Source: Petunia secreta (Eukaryota; Streptophyta; Magnoliopsida; Solanales; Solanaceae). Taken from it: a stretch of DNA of 64,000 nt. Below the pieces are notes generated by a model. That model was not told where the DNA came from, ran no database searches, and was given only the letters and a program-made list of their open reading frames with translations. Numbering within the stretch: position 1 is the stretch's first letter; every line of letters starts with the position of its first letter. The position numbers were made by a program, and so were the translations under genes. The stretch is from contig JARKIP010000459.1 in NCBI GenBank assembly GCA_029990175.1, positions 1 to 64,000 on the forward strand. Reading direction: 5' to 3'. This document shows, in pieces, positions 22,722 through 33,617 of the stretch.

Positions 22722-23164
22722 GAGCAAAAATCCGGCCCATCAAGTTTCCTCGAGACACGTGGAGATTATCCGAGAGGCCACGATCAGATCCAACCATCAA
22801 AAGAAGAAGTAGGTTTCACCAACTTCTACAGTATCATCATTACCCTGAAGTGCAGCGGTCACCTCGCGATCAACAGTCGACGTGTGCACGTGATTGAGGC
22901 GGTTAAAATCATTATTTTTACCCTTAGAACGCGCAGTAGTCACTTCAGAGCGGACTGCAGACGTGCAGGCATACCAGCTGCAGTTACTTTTTTATACGAC
23001 GCATTTAATGCGCACGTCATAGGGATTTGTCATGTAACTAATGAGATACGTACGTCACTCAAGCCTCATCATACAAAGATTGGATTTTGCAAAGTGGACA
23101 TTCCCGCCAAAATTCACATCCACTCCTCGAGCAGATACTCTGCTCGAGAAGTGCGGGGACTATC
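22722..23164 (+). other. 3' non-coding end of element 1: hairpin and polypurine tract
   Basis: No gene is visible. A perfect hairpin with 9-bp arms CTCGAGCAG/CTGCTCGAG and a 5-nt loop lies at 23126-23148. The purine-rich GAAGTGCGGGGACTATC abuts the 3' LTR and is the likely plus-strand primer. The rest probably holds upstream control sequence of the antisense promoter. Confidence 0.7.
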
Positions 23165-23834
23165 TGTATTGGATAAAAGCTGACGTTGTCTAGAAGGTGA
23201 CACGTGTCCGCCACGTGGCACGGGTAGAAGTTCTACCGGGCAGACAACTAGCCAGACAGTTACCACGAACAGACTCAAAGGAGCTACGTAACGCCTCGTC
23301 AGTCAACACGATCTGAATGAGCAATTATTAACCTGATCATGGGCGATCACTCAATGACTGGTCTTAAAGGCAATAATTACAACCCAGCGGTTACGTATCC
23401 AACGGATACGTGCCCAGCGGTTACAAAACCCAACGGACGCCTATCAGACCTATAAATAGCATTCTTTCTAAGCCATTGTAATATAACTTTACTTCTTGTC
23501 TACAACATCAATTAGAATACTTTCTCGCTCTTGCTCAAATACTGTTCTTTGCTTGCATTTGTTAAAAACTTGGTTCTCTAGTCTACTAGTGTGATCAGTG
23601 ACGAAGGAATCTCACCGGGGTCTAGTGATCCAACACGGTTACTTCCATCTATTTTTATTACGCTTTAATTTTATTCAGTCTTGGCTACATACTATTTTCT
23701 TGTTCACGAGTATCATTGGTAATCCCACAGTTATCGCAACTCCTCATTTGAACTCTTAATCTAAACTATTGATCGTGACTCCGCAAATACAAATTTAATT
23801 ATTAATTGGCCTAAAATCGGATCTAGGTTAAATA
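23165..23834 (+). repeat. 3' LTR of element 1
   Basis: This 670-bp copy matches 58-737 and is followed by the target duplication ATTAT. Its end reads TTAAATA where the 5' copy has TTAAACA. Confidence 0.95.
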
Positions 23835-24084
23835 ATTATATTACATGAATACCAGTTCGAAAAGTTTACAATCCTTATCTGTGTGAGCTTCTATTTGTTA
23901 TTGTTCTAAATTCAACCTCGCAGTACCAAACAATCACTTAGTTGACAAATTTTTCACTTTTAGTGATTCTTAAAAACAAAAAAGGTTCCAAATAATATTT
24001 CCATTGATTCTATAGTAGGGCTTTCAAAAATTGACAAACCCAATAAAAAAGTACAAATCATTTGAGTTCTGGTGTACTAGTGGC

Positions 24085-24854
24085 CATGGGCGGATCCAGG
24101 ATTTAAGGGTACCAAGTGCCAAAATTAATAAGAGCGTCGGTGGCTGGGCGTTAGGAGCAGAGCCCAAAAATTATACAAGGGGACTCAAATAAGTACTAAT
24201 GTCATATATAGGATTTAAACTAATACTCTAAAGCAATTCTTGAAATATCTTTATCAGTTTAATATAACTTTGCCTTACGTCAAGGGGTTAAAAATTGTAA
24301 CTACACCACAAATATTTACTTTGTTACTCTATTTACGTAGTCTAATTTTTTGACATGGTGAGCTTTGGCAGACTAAAAGGCAGAGAGATGGTCGGAAGCA
24401 TGTATTTTTTTTGTTTAACCATTTTTAGACATGATTTAACTGAAATTTAAAAAAAAAATGAGTTCGAAGTTGAAAAGGGCAATTGAAATTTAAAATTGTG
24501 GTTATAAAAAATTCAAATATTTAAAATAATATCTATGAACAAACTATGTATTTACGTTTTACTAATTACAAAATAATAATAATAATAAAAAGTACAACAA
24601 GGCAACTAATTTAAAAGAAAGGAATCCCTGATTCCCTGAACATTGAAATTGTATAAGTGTGTGCTCTTGGAATATTCGAACCTAAGATACTAGCATCAAA
24701 ACCTTTGACCCACAACCAGTAGCACCATGAAGCATTTAGTTATAATGGGTGTCACTTTAAGCTCTTTATATTTTTCTTCCGTATATATTCATATATGTAT
24801 ATATATACACACACTGGTGCAGCACCTGCTACCCTATATGTAGATTCGCCCCTA
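24085..24854. mobile_element. hAT-like non-autonomous DNA transposon
   Basis: The 8-bp direct repeat CTAGTGGC flanks it at 24077-24084 and 24855-24862. The ends form an imperfect inverted repeat (CATGGGCGGATC against TAGGGGCGAATC). At 770 bp with no coding frame it is a MITE-like derivative. The 8-bp duplication is the hAT hallmark. The 237 bp before it (23840-24076) show nothing I recognise. Confidence 0.65.
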
Positions 24855-24862
24855 CTAGTGGC

Positions 24863-25286
24863 GGACCACCACCAGAAGTCCATAACTGTGTTATACCAAT
24901 ACAATTACATAAATTTTCATAATTAGTTCTTTAGGTTTAGGAACATATATGATCATGAAGGGAGATCTAGAAAATATTTTCATAGTTTGCTTTTCTAATG
25001 TCAGATGCTGAAGCTCTAGGTAAAGAGCAATTTAAAGTCCTTAACGTGGGTCCCTGTTCATTAGACATTTTAATAGATACATAATTTTCTATGAGTCCAA
25101 AGTTGAAAGTGTAGAGAACTAACTATAGTAATTTTTTGGCTTGATGAAAGAAAGAAATAAAGGTTACAAAAGTTTTCTTAGTCCATCGGGACTTCTTTGG
25201 GCAATGGAAAGAAACGCAGCCTTGCTGCCAATAGAAAAAGGAGAAAAGTTGTCATTTTCTCTTTGGTTCCAAGAGAAAAGTAACTA
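24863..25286. other. Unassigned AT-rich sequence
   Basis: I see no gene or repeat that I can name. A short open frame at 25141-25380 runs into the Stowaway element and is not convincing as a gene. Confidence 0.4.
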
Positions 25287-25514
25287 CTTCCTCTATCCTA
25301 TTTTGTTTGTCATACTTTCTTTATTAGTCCGTTCCAAAAAGACTGTCATACTTCTAAATTTAAAAACAATTCAACTCTAAACTTACTTTTTGACTCGTTT
25401 ATAGCCACACAAATATCTATGGCTCATTTTATACCACAAGTTTCAAAAGTCTTCCTTTCTTCATTAAACTTTGTGCCAAGTCAAACTACGACAAATAAAA
25501 TGGGACGGAGGGAG
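25287..25514. mobile_element. Stowaway-type MITE (Tc1/mariner)
   Basis: The 3' end carries CTCCCTCCGTCCCATTTTA (reverse strand), the Stowaway terminal consensus, and the 5' end CTTCCTCTATCCTATTTTG is its imperfect inverted partner. TA dinucleotides flank both ends (25285-25286 and 25515-25516). It is 228 bp and AT-rich, with no coding potential. Confidence 0.9.
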
Positions 25515-25516
25515 TA

Positions 25517-26195
25517 CTTCTTAGCTATTTGAGAGGTTTGGTAGATCGAGTATTCTTCAACCCCAAACTTTTATTCAACTAGTGTAATTTTTCAAGGTAA
25601 ACTTTGTACTCTTTTAGTTTTATTTTGTAATTTGCGAAACATGAATATTAATTCTTGAAATGTCAATTTTTTAGGCTTTCATTCAATTGATTAAAGTAAA
25701 TTATTTTTCCACTAATCCTTGACCCCATCCCATAATTCTACAATGAATTCTTTCTCAAAAATTTGTGAAATTGAAGAACCTTGAGAGATGATAGGGTTCT
25801 TGAGTTTGAACTCAACAATGGAGTAAAAAGAGGACTTGAAAATGTTAATAGGGTCGTATTGACTTGATTTTTAAACCTATGCACTCGTGGGTGAGTAGTT
25901 AATATTGTATTGAGTTCGAATTCGGAATCCGAGGTGGGCCTGGGCCTAAAAAATGGGAGTTTTCACCCTCCTAACCTATTTTAACGCTCTAATTATGATT
26001 TTGAATAGTGTGATTGGATTGGATTTCGTCTTGGTGACCTTTTGAGACTTACTCGGCCGTAGTACTTGGACCGCATTTGATGTAAGTGAGACTTGACCTC
26101 TATTTTGTTCGCTTTTCTTAAAGGTCATGATTGAACTCACATAATTTGTAGTACGAGCTTTCTAAAGGACTAGTTTGTTTTGGGACAAGCGCATA
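25517..26195. other. Unassigned sequence before element 3
   Basis: I see no gene. Joined across the element 3 insertion to 56131-56975 it may be part of one LTR, since the far side ends in a typical gypsy LTR terminus, but I cannot find the matching LTR start. Confidence 0.35.
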
Positions 26196-26200
26196 CTCAT

Positions 26201-26802
26201 TGTGTTGTCCTAAATCAGGATAGGTCAACAAATCGAATTTGTATTGGATCTAACTGGTAATTTTCTTGTATCGAAATACTATTCGGGCTCAATCGAATTC
26301 GGACTACATGAAAACTTTGAAAAGTAACGAGGCATGAAATAAAATAAACGATGCTTAAGAATATAATCGAGGCAAGAAAATAAAATTGAATGACAAAATG
26401 AGGAAACGAGTAAGAGATAAAGTTGAGTATTGTATTGATCGTGTCCTGTTGTTTACAAATGAGCCCTATTTATAGTCAGAAGAAAGAATGACGTTGTAAA
26501 TGTCATAATGGTGCCATTATGGCCATTACTCTATGTTCAATCCTGATTGACCCACGATCTTTCTCTTAAATGCTAGAGCAACGGTCGACGGTTACAAAGA
26601 TTGGCCCTCGTCTCCCGAGGTGTGGCGTCCGGTCGAGGTTTTCTCCGAGCTCAGTGCTTCGAGTTCACTCCTCCTCATTTCCTAAGGCAATTTTGGGGAA
26701 TGGAACCATGTACTCTTTTCTCGGGAGTTCGTCTCGTGGCGCAGTCTTCGTATTAGACCTCGAGGCTTTGTTTGGGACCTCGGTGACTTTTCAACCAATA
26801 CA
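26201..26802 (-). repeat. 3' LTR of element 3
   Basis: This 602-bp copy matches 55527-56125. On the minus strand it starts TGTATTGG, like element 1, and ends in ACACA. A minus-strand TATA box is at 26467-26474. The polypurine tract is next to it at 26803-26823. Confidence 0.95.
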
Positions 26803-26823
26803 GATAGTCCCCCCACCCTTTGG
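26803..26823 (-). other. Polypurine tract of element 3
   Basis: Minus-strand AAAGGGTGGGGGGACTATC abuts the LTR start TGTATTGG. Element 1 has the same GGGGACTATC-TGTATTGG junction, which supports a close family relation. Confidence 0.85.
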
Positions 26824-27028
26824 ATATTTTCTAGGATTTTCCGAGGGGTGGAATTGAGTTTAAGTGAGAGAATGACATGGCGCATTTTCTGCCAGGAAAT
26901 TTGAAAAAGCGGACGTCGTTTCAATGCCTCTTTCCTTGCACGTGGCTCAGTTTCGATCGGCTATGTCTTTTTGTTTGATCTTCCCAAGGTAACCGCCATC
27001 ATTACATCTTGATCCACTTGTGCTCTGC

Positions 27029-27036
27029 TATAAATA
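27029..27036 (+). promoter_or_regulatory. TATA box of element 3 antisense gene
   Basis: CTATAAATAGG lies 100 bp upstream of the ATG at 27129, on the strand opposite to the element's own transcript. It matches the placement in element 1. Confidence 0.65.
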
Positions 27037-27128
27037 GGCCATTTTTGTTGTTATCTTCATCATTTCGCAATTCCCTTTCAAGAGCTTTTCATATTTCTTT
27101 CCCCCTTTCAGATTTTTAGAACTTCACA

Positions 27129-27366
27129 ATGTCTTCTCCATCCCATCGTAAAAATGTTATTGATGCTTCAACTGAGGACTTGTTAGACTCTTTGCCCTCG
27201 GCAACTTCTTCCCACTCGGAAAACAATCGTAGCGTGGCTAGCCAGGATCCATTCATCTGCGATGATGAGGTGGTGGCTGAAGGGGCCATGGATGATGATG
27301 AGGTAGTTGAGACCTCCCCCCCCCCCCCCCCGAAGAGAAAAAAGAAGAAACAAGTTTACTAGGGGG
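27129..27366 (+). pseudogene. Antisense gene (aORF) of element 3, first part
   Basis: The frame starts M-S-S-P-S-H, like M-S-S-R-A-R in element 1. It is Ser/Asp/Glu-rich and contains a run of 16 C at 27316-27331, read as poly-Pro, then a Lys/Arg cluster. It meets TAG at 27360, just before element 4 inserts after 27371. The C run is a likely site of slippage, so the original frame is uncertain. The gene resumes at 34299. Confidence 0.65.
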
Positions 27367-27371
27367 ACCTT

Positions 27372-28010
27372 TGATATGGGGCAAATCGAGCTAAGACACT
27401 AACCATCAAGAGCCAAGCTTGAGAGCACAAGGAAAGCAAGTCAAGGGCCCCGGAAGCGACTTGAAGATCATGCATCGGAGCACCAAGGAAGGAGGAGCGC
27501 TCAACACAGCAAGGTGGAGCGCCTAAACCCAAGCACAGCCAGGCGGAGCGCCTAGACACCAGGCGGAGCGCCCAACGCTGAAGCTTGCTTGATTTTTGGT
27601 ATGAAGTTCCTATTTTTCCCTTAAGTGGCTTATATGTCTTAACCCAACCCATGGGCATTTTAGTCATTTCACATTGTCTTAAGAAAGACTATAAATAGGA
27701 ACCTTAGCCATTTTCATTTATTAGTGAGACGTTATTAAATCTTGTAAAGAGAAGAATTGGAAGAGAGGCTTTGCCTTCTTTGTTGAAGCGCGAGGCTTCA
27801 CGTATCTCGTTAACTTGGAATCCACGGGGATCATCCTAGCATGATCCTTTGATTGGTTCGAGTCTCTTTTCCTCCTTGAATCATAACATATGTGAATTTG
27901 ATTCCTTCTTTCTTCTCATTTCTTGTCTTCCCAATCTATATTTCTTGTTATCCCTTTAATTGCTTCCGCTCATATAGTTTATTTACTTCCACGTGTTTTA
28001 TCCCTTATCA
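27372..28010 (+). repeat. 5' LTR of element 4
   Basis: It starts TGATATGGGGC and ends CCCTTATCA, and matches 33654-34293 with several substitutions and small indels. A block of AGGCG-GAG-CGCCT-like dyads lies at about 27490-27575, followed by a TATA box (CTATAAATAGG) near 27690. Confidence 0.95.
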
Positions 28011-28012
28011 GT

Positions 28013-28024
28013 TGGTATCAGAGT
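28013..28024 (+). other. Primer-binding site of element 4 (tRNA-iMet type)
   Basis: TGGTATCAGAGT follows the LTR after two bases. The plant initiator tRNA-Met complement is TGGTATCAGAGC, so one base differs here. Element 5 has the exact form. Confidence 0.85.
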
Positions 28025-28896
28025 AAGGCTCGGGTTATGTTCTTACAAATCCCCGTTCCTTGTTCATCGTGTTAGTAACGTGTTGTTAATGTTCTTGTTG
28101 TTCTTGAAAAGAAGAAAATAAAAAAATTGAAAAAAATTTGGTAGATCAGGTTGTATTTGAATCCCCAAGTATAAAAAAGTATTGGGGTTTGTTCTAAATT
28201 GTATCCCTGTCGTTTTGATACCCATATATCACGTTTTGGTGTTACGAATCAAAAATTCAAAAATCAAAATCTAAAAGTTTGAAACTTTCTTGAAAACGCT
28301 TCAATCTCAAATCGGAGCTTGTTGTTGTTTGTTTGGAGTTGAAAACCATTGGGGATTGGTTATAATAGTTGTATACACCTTTAGGTATCGTTGATTTTGT
28401 GTATCGGGTTGAAATCGATCGAAAAAGTTGGCCAAAATCACCAAAAACTGTTGTGAAAAACTGCTGAATCGCGCCTTAGGCGGAGCGCCTAAAGGTAGGA
28501 AGACCGCCCAACTTTTGGGCAGCAAGTCAGCCAGGCGGAGCGCCTGCCAGTCAGGCGGAGCGCCTCCCACAACTGGGCGGAGCGCCTCCCCCTCTGGGCG
28601 GAGCACCCACCTCTGAAACGGTTCCGCGAGTTTCCGTTTCGTCATTTTTTGTGTTTCCTTTGCTTCCTAACTTCTTGGTTAGTGTTTTTAGGGTAATTGG
28701 CCTACTCCATTGACACTAACTATTGAGCATATTAGGACACTCGTGCGTAGAGGAGATTATAACTCAAAGAAGAGACGTAGAACTTTCTTTGGCCTCAAGT
28801 GCGCACTTTAAATAGCCGTCCATCCATCGAGTCACAATAACTCCATTCCGAACCAATACTTGGACAAACTAGTTAGTGATCTTACCATCGTGGTTC
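28025..28896 (+). other. Leader of element 4 with GC-rich dyad cluster
   Basis: This is an untranslated leader with motifs shared with element 5 (GTTTTGATACC, GAATCAAAAATTCAAA). Five dyads of the AGGCG-GAG-CGCCT type lie at 28476-28492 (7-bp arms TTAGGCG/CGCCTAA), 28532-28546, 28553-28565, 28575-28587 and, degenerate, 28596-28608. The leader continues to about 29981 but is interrupted by a MITE at 28905. Confidence 0.75.
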
Positions 28897-28904
28897 CTAA
28901 AAGG

Positions 28905-29871
28905 TAGAGGTGGCAAACGGGCGGATTGGGTTGGATACGGGCGGGTTCAAAATGGGTTATGCAAAAATGGATAAAATATCCGAGCAGCCCATATTAAATA
29001 TGGATATAAAATGGATTAACCAATTGATAATATGGATATCCATATTATCCATTTATCCATATTATCCATTGCTTCTTGAATATGGTATATTTTGGCTTCT
29101 TCTCCAACTACATACAGTACATCATTATGCACAGGAGGAGATGTAATACTCTGTTTTCTTAGATATTTCTTTTATAGGAAGAAGATCTACCAAAGTATGA
29201 ACACTTTTTGCTTTGTATTATAGAGTTGTTTCGTAAAGATTTTGAAATTAATTTAATATATATAGTTCATGAGCAACATTAGTTAGTCAAATACACCTAA
29301 AAAATTAGTTTATTTTTTTTTTTGCTCTAATATCCACATATTTTTTTTAATAATAATAATATATTTAATCATTATTTGCGTAAGAAATCAATTTTTTATT
29401 GTAGTCGAAGCTAAGCAAAGCACTGTTTTTTGTGCTTTTTAAATTTTACGCTCAATATTTGGGATATGGATTATTCATCATAAAACTTACACCCAGTTGA
29501 GTGCTACACTTTAACCTGTGAGGCTGTGACAAAAAAATGAGAAATACATAATAGAAAAGGAAAGGAAAAAAAGAAAAAGAAAAGATAGAAACAGGAGCTT
29601 AAATTTGTCTGGTATATATCTGCAATCTCAATAGCAGAGGTGCTGAAGTGCATTACTTCAGAGGACTAATTCCAAAAACTCTACCAAGTTTGTACCAGTT
29701 GAGTCATTAATGGTGATATTCATTTTCGACCCATGGGTTATCCATTTTTTGAGCAGATAATATGGGTTACTCCATATTTTACCCACTTTCAAATGAATCA
29801 GGTATCCAACCCATTTTTGAGTGGATAATATGGGTGGATACTTGCATATGTTATCCAGTTTGCCACCTCTA
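28905..29871. mobile_element. hAT-like MITE in leader of element 4
   Basis: The 8-bp repeat CTAAAAGG flanks it at 28897-28904 and 29872-29879. The terminal inverted repeats are TAGAGGTGGCAAAC and its imperfect complement GTTTGCCACCTCTA (one mismatch). It is 967 bp, AT-rich, with many ATGGATAT and TTATCCAT words and no coding frame. Confidence 0.9.
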
Positions 29872-29981
29872 CTAAAAGGTAACGGGCATCATTGGGTGGG
29901 GGTTTGGGAGTGTGAATCCTAAAAAGAAAAGTGAGGGAGTGCAAGTGAGGTTGTTTAAACTAACCTTTGTGCTTTCTTAAG

Positions 29982-32129
29982 ATGTCTTTTGCAGGTACAA
30001 AGAGCTATAAGAGAGGTTTGGATGGATATGGGGATGGATTGGAGGATGAAAGGTTTTACCATACTCCTACTACTAGGAGAAGATCGTATAGATACCTTGA
30101 TGAGAGCAACGAAACTCGTGATGTTGCAACAAGGTATGAGACTTCTTCCTGAACTTTCAATTACGATAGTTATGTTGGAAGGGTGATGGGAAGTGGGAGC
30201 TACTATAGTGGTGTTGCTAGTAGCGGAGAAATAAGGAAGTACCCATCTCATGGTAGTACCTCAAGTGAGACTACTAATAGTGGGAAGTTTAAGGGACATT
30301 ACTACGATGAGCTCTTAAGAAGAAGAGAATGGTATCAATTCGTAGTGAGTCTTAATGAGAATCGTAGGTATGTGGTTCAAGTGGATGAAGGTGAAGCAAG
30401 TTGGATTGGTCCTCTTGTGGTGAGAAGGTTGGGAATACCTTGTGTTGATGGAATGGATAGGGTAGTTATTTTGCAAAGGAACTTCGAAGAAGAAGTTGAG
30501 TGCCAAATGGGTCCTTTAGTGGGATGTGATGTTATGTTGGGAAAGCATTGGCTTCTCCGTAGATACTTCAAGTTCAAAAAAGGCCTTGGTGCCTATCATG
30601 TTAAAGCACAAGGAAAGTTACAGTTCCTCCTTCCTCAGAAAGAAGTACAAGTAAGAGAGCCCACGAACAAGAGAAATAATGGGACACTATTGAGGAGAAG
30701 TCCTATGATTGAAAGAAGGCAAAATACATACTTTGACACCTTAACTTGTCCCGAAAATACAGTTACACACCTTAACTTTGCGGGCAACCTATGATCCCCC
30801 TTAACACGTTCGAAATGATATTTATACAAACCTTAGGGGTGACGTGGCAAAGGTTATCTTTAAAAGCGAGTGACTATCAAAAATAAGGGTTAAAGACTAA
30901 TAAAAATGTACACATGTCAATTTCTAATTGGAAGTTGCATAGCTAATTATACATAATTATTTGTAGACCCTCTAATTTACTTTTTCTTTTCTTTCTTTTT
31001 CTTTTTCCATTTCTTTCTCCAAACATCTCACTCATCATCTTTGTTTCTTTGGTTCTCCACCCCAAGAACAAAATAAAAAAATGCAGCCACCATTTTTTAA
31101 TAAAATTAGGCTTTCTCCACCATTTTTGAACAAAATAAAAACCACAGCCACCATTTTTGATACATATATAAAGCAAAATACAATTAGATCTATAAACAAA
31201 AGAAAACCTCTATTATCGGAAAACCTTCTCCTTGCCGGAGAAAATGGAGTCCCGAAAAACTAGTGACAACCACCAATTTTGCACCACCCATAATTACCAC
31301 TAGCAGAAACCTCCAGTTTAACGTTTGCATAACTACCAATAACCATTTAAATGCCCCAAACTTAGCGTAGCAACAAAAAGGGAAAAAAGGAAATTGGAGA
31401 TCGGTAGTCAGATGAAGAACATGGAGTGAATGAAAGTTATTCGTTGTTGAGATTGGTGTTCACATTAGGGTATATTGGCAATGGCGGGAGTAATGAAGAA
31501 GGGGTCAATGTGGGTAATGGGGAGGCAGAAGGGTAATGGGGTGATTTTTTAGAGTTTTTCTATTTTTTTTTTTGTTTTATTTTATTTGGATAGCATTAAA
31601 GAAGTTTAAAGAAAGGATAAAATTAAATGCAGAAAAAAATGAGTAAAATTAATTTATAATTGATGTGTCACCACGTGGCAAAGCCATAAAGAGAGTGTTG
31701 AACACCTTCCGTAGTGCAACTGCTTATATATGAAAGTAGTGTGTATAAATATCACTTCGAACATGTTAAGGGGGGTCTTAGGTCGCCCGCAAAGTTAAGG
31801 TGTGTAACTGTGTTTTCAGGACAAGTTAAGGTACTAAAGTATGTATTTTGCCATTGAAAGAATGCAATCAAGAAGTCTTACAAACACAAGAGGAGGTTGG
31901 GAAAAATGCAAGTGAAGGGTTGACAATTGTCAACAAGGTGAACCCAAAACCACAAGTTTCAAAGCCAAGTGGTTCACCAACGAAGAAGAAGGAGATATCA
32001 AGTGATGAGTCTCCAAGTCCTAGATTTCGGGTTGATGTAAAGAGTCCACCTACTCCGGCTATGGGTATTCTTTGGCCTCGTCCCAACTCGCCCAAATATG
32101 AGATACAAAAGATAGAGAGGAGTAAGTGA
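29982..32129 (+). pseudogene. Element 4 ORF1, protease-like, split by a Mutator-like MITE
   Basis: One frame runs from ATG 29982 to 30717, with a TGA at 30150. It resumes after the MITE at 31863 and ends at 32129. The part near 30380-30640 aligns by eye with the protease of element 5. V-D-E-G-E-A-S-W-I stands where element 5 has I-D-S-G-S-C-A-N-V, and a G-C-D-V-M-L-G-K-H-W segment stands where element 5 has A-C-H-L-L-F-G-R-P-W. The catalytic Asp is kept but D-S-G has become D-E-G, so activity is doubtful. The end is Lys/Ser/Pro-rich. A splice-acceptor-like TTTTGCAG lies near the start. Its role is unknown; it may be a structural protein derived from gag-protease. Confidence 0.6.
30718..31852. 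mobile_element. Mutator-like MITE with long terminal inverted repeats
   Basis: The 10-bp repeat ATTGAAAGAA flanks it at 30708-30717 and 31853-31862. The terminal inverted repeats begin GGCAAAATACATACTTT and extend for over 100 bp with few mismatches. It is 1135 bp with no long frame. Long inverted repeats and a 9-11 bp duplication point to the Mutator superfamily. It interrupts ORF1 of element 4. Confidence 0.8.
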
Positions 32130-32352
32130 GCAACCGTTGACAACTCTCGAGTAGAAAAAGGAGAGGTTGTGTTGAGTGATGTGAGTGTGTTTTCACCACC
32201 TGAATCTACACCCAATCTTGGAAAAAAATGAGGGAAAAGAGAGGAAAAAAGAATCAAGTTGAGAGTTAGGGCATCCCTTTTCTAACCTTAACCATTTATC
32301 TTTTTCTTCTATTTGTTCGAATTCTTGTGTAGGAATTCTTGGAGGCAAATCG

Positions 32353-33570
32353 ATGGAGCCTCAATCATGTTCCAAGGAGGAAAGGCAAGGTGAAGGAGAT
32401 TCCAAGTGTGAGCTACAAGGTGAAGGAACTACTCATGATACTTCAAGTACATTGAATGAGCCCGGATGCAACTCAAATGTAAGTGATAGTTCTTCTCCCC
32501 TTAAGCATGATATTTCCTTGTCTTGTGATGTTGTTTGTGAAAACTCTATGCTAGTTGATGATTTGTATGAATACAATGTGTTTGCAACTAGTGTAGAGCC
32601 GATTGGTCAACTTGTGAGTGAATGTGAACCACTAGTTGAGAGGGTTGAAAAGCCACATCATGATGTGTGCTCGGTTTTCATTGAACCTCTCTTTAGTGAG
32701 GATATTGTGGTTGACCTTCCTAGTGAGCCTTGTCATGACACCCCACCTATATTTGATAAAGGAGAAGATGAATTGCATGAATATCATATTCTTCCCTTTG
32801 ATTGGTTAATTGATAGTGGTGGTCTCATGTGTTGTAGTGAGGGTAATCGTGACCTTGAGGAGTCTCTATTACATGAGATGGATTGAATTGTGTTCGATAC
32901 CTCCTCAAGTGTAGATGTTGTCTCTAGTTTGAGAACGTCACCTTTGCTTGCTAATGAGCTTGAGAAGTGTGCCTATACTAATCCTTTGCATGAGGGCAAC
33001 TTTAATGGAAATGGTGATTTTTATCAAACTAGAGTAGAGTTTGAGTTTGAACCTCCATGGATAGGAATGCTTAACTCTATAGATAATCCATTGTTTGAGA
33101 CATCCCTTGGGAGTTTGTCTAGTGAGGAGGATTGTCTTGGGGGTGAATTTGGAGGTGAGGAGGTACCTGTCGGTGTGTGCTTGAGTGCTTCTAAGAAGGG
33201 GAGTGGAGTATTTGATGTTAGTTGTCGGTTCAACTATTTTGCTTACTCCATCCCACATGTTGATCACACCTTGAGTGTTGGGCATGCCAAAGCCATTGTG
33301 TCACATTGTGATAATATTAATTCGAAGGCTTGGTGTGTTGATCATAAGCTTAGGGGTCGTAGGGAATTTGGTTGCTACATTTTGCACGTTCCGTGCCCTA
33401 ATGATCTCTTTGCTTGGTATGATTGTGAGTGCTTGTTCTTGTTGAGCCAAGAATTTATTGTTTCCTTTGGGAACATACGCTTTTTAATGGGTATTTATGC
33501 TTGGCTCTATCACAAGAGTGCTTTTTCCACACCATTTGCACTTATTCTTGTTAAGCTAACCTACTTGTGA
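32353..33570 (+). pseudogene. Element 4 ORF2, unknown protein (one in-frame stop)
   Basis: From ATG 32353 one frame runs to 33570 with a single TGA at 32884-32886, about 405 codons in all. The N-terminal half is acidic, with many Glu, Asp and Ser and scattered His-Asp and Cys residues. The C-terminal part (about 33220-33560) is richer in Trp, Tyr, Phe and Cys and ends in a hydrophobic stretch that could be a membrane segment. I do not recognise the family. A 3' splice-site-like pyrimidine tract with TTGTGTAG lies at about 32325-32332, upstream of the ATG. It occupies the place where pol would be. Confidence 0.55.
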
Positions 33571-33617
33571 AGTAGGAAACTTGTTTGCGCTTGTTTTGAA
33601 TGTAGGCTTGATGGTTT

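Larger units (their letters stand above)
58..23834 (+). mobile_element. Element 1: Tat-type Ty3/gypsy LTR retrotransposon, split by nested element 2
   Basis: Both LTRs begin TGTATTGG and the element is flanked by the direct repeat ATTAT (53-57 and 23835-23839), which fixes the ends. The domain order gag, protease, RT, RNase H, second (archaeal-type) RNase H, integrase, then an antisense ORF, is that of the Tat lineage of plant Ty3/gypsy elements. The total is 23.8 kb, but 12.46 kb of this is the nested Athila element at 8313-20767, so the element itself is about 11.3 kb. The two LTRs differ by many substitutions and an indel of about 10 bp near position 140, and the coding region has several stops, so this is an old, inactive insertion. 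Confidence 0.95.

Noticed and set aside
25141..25380. 79-codon open frame on the plus strand
   Set aside because: It runs into the Stowaway MITE, uses its terminal repeat as code and shows no domain.
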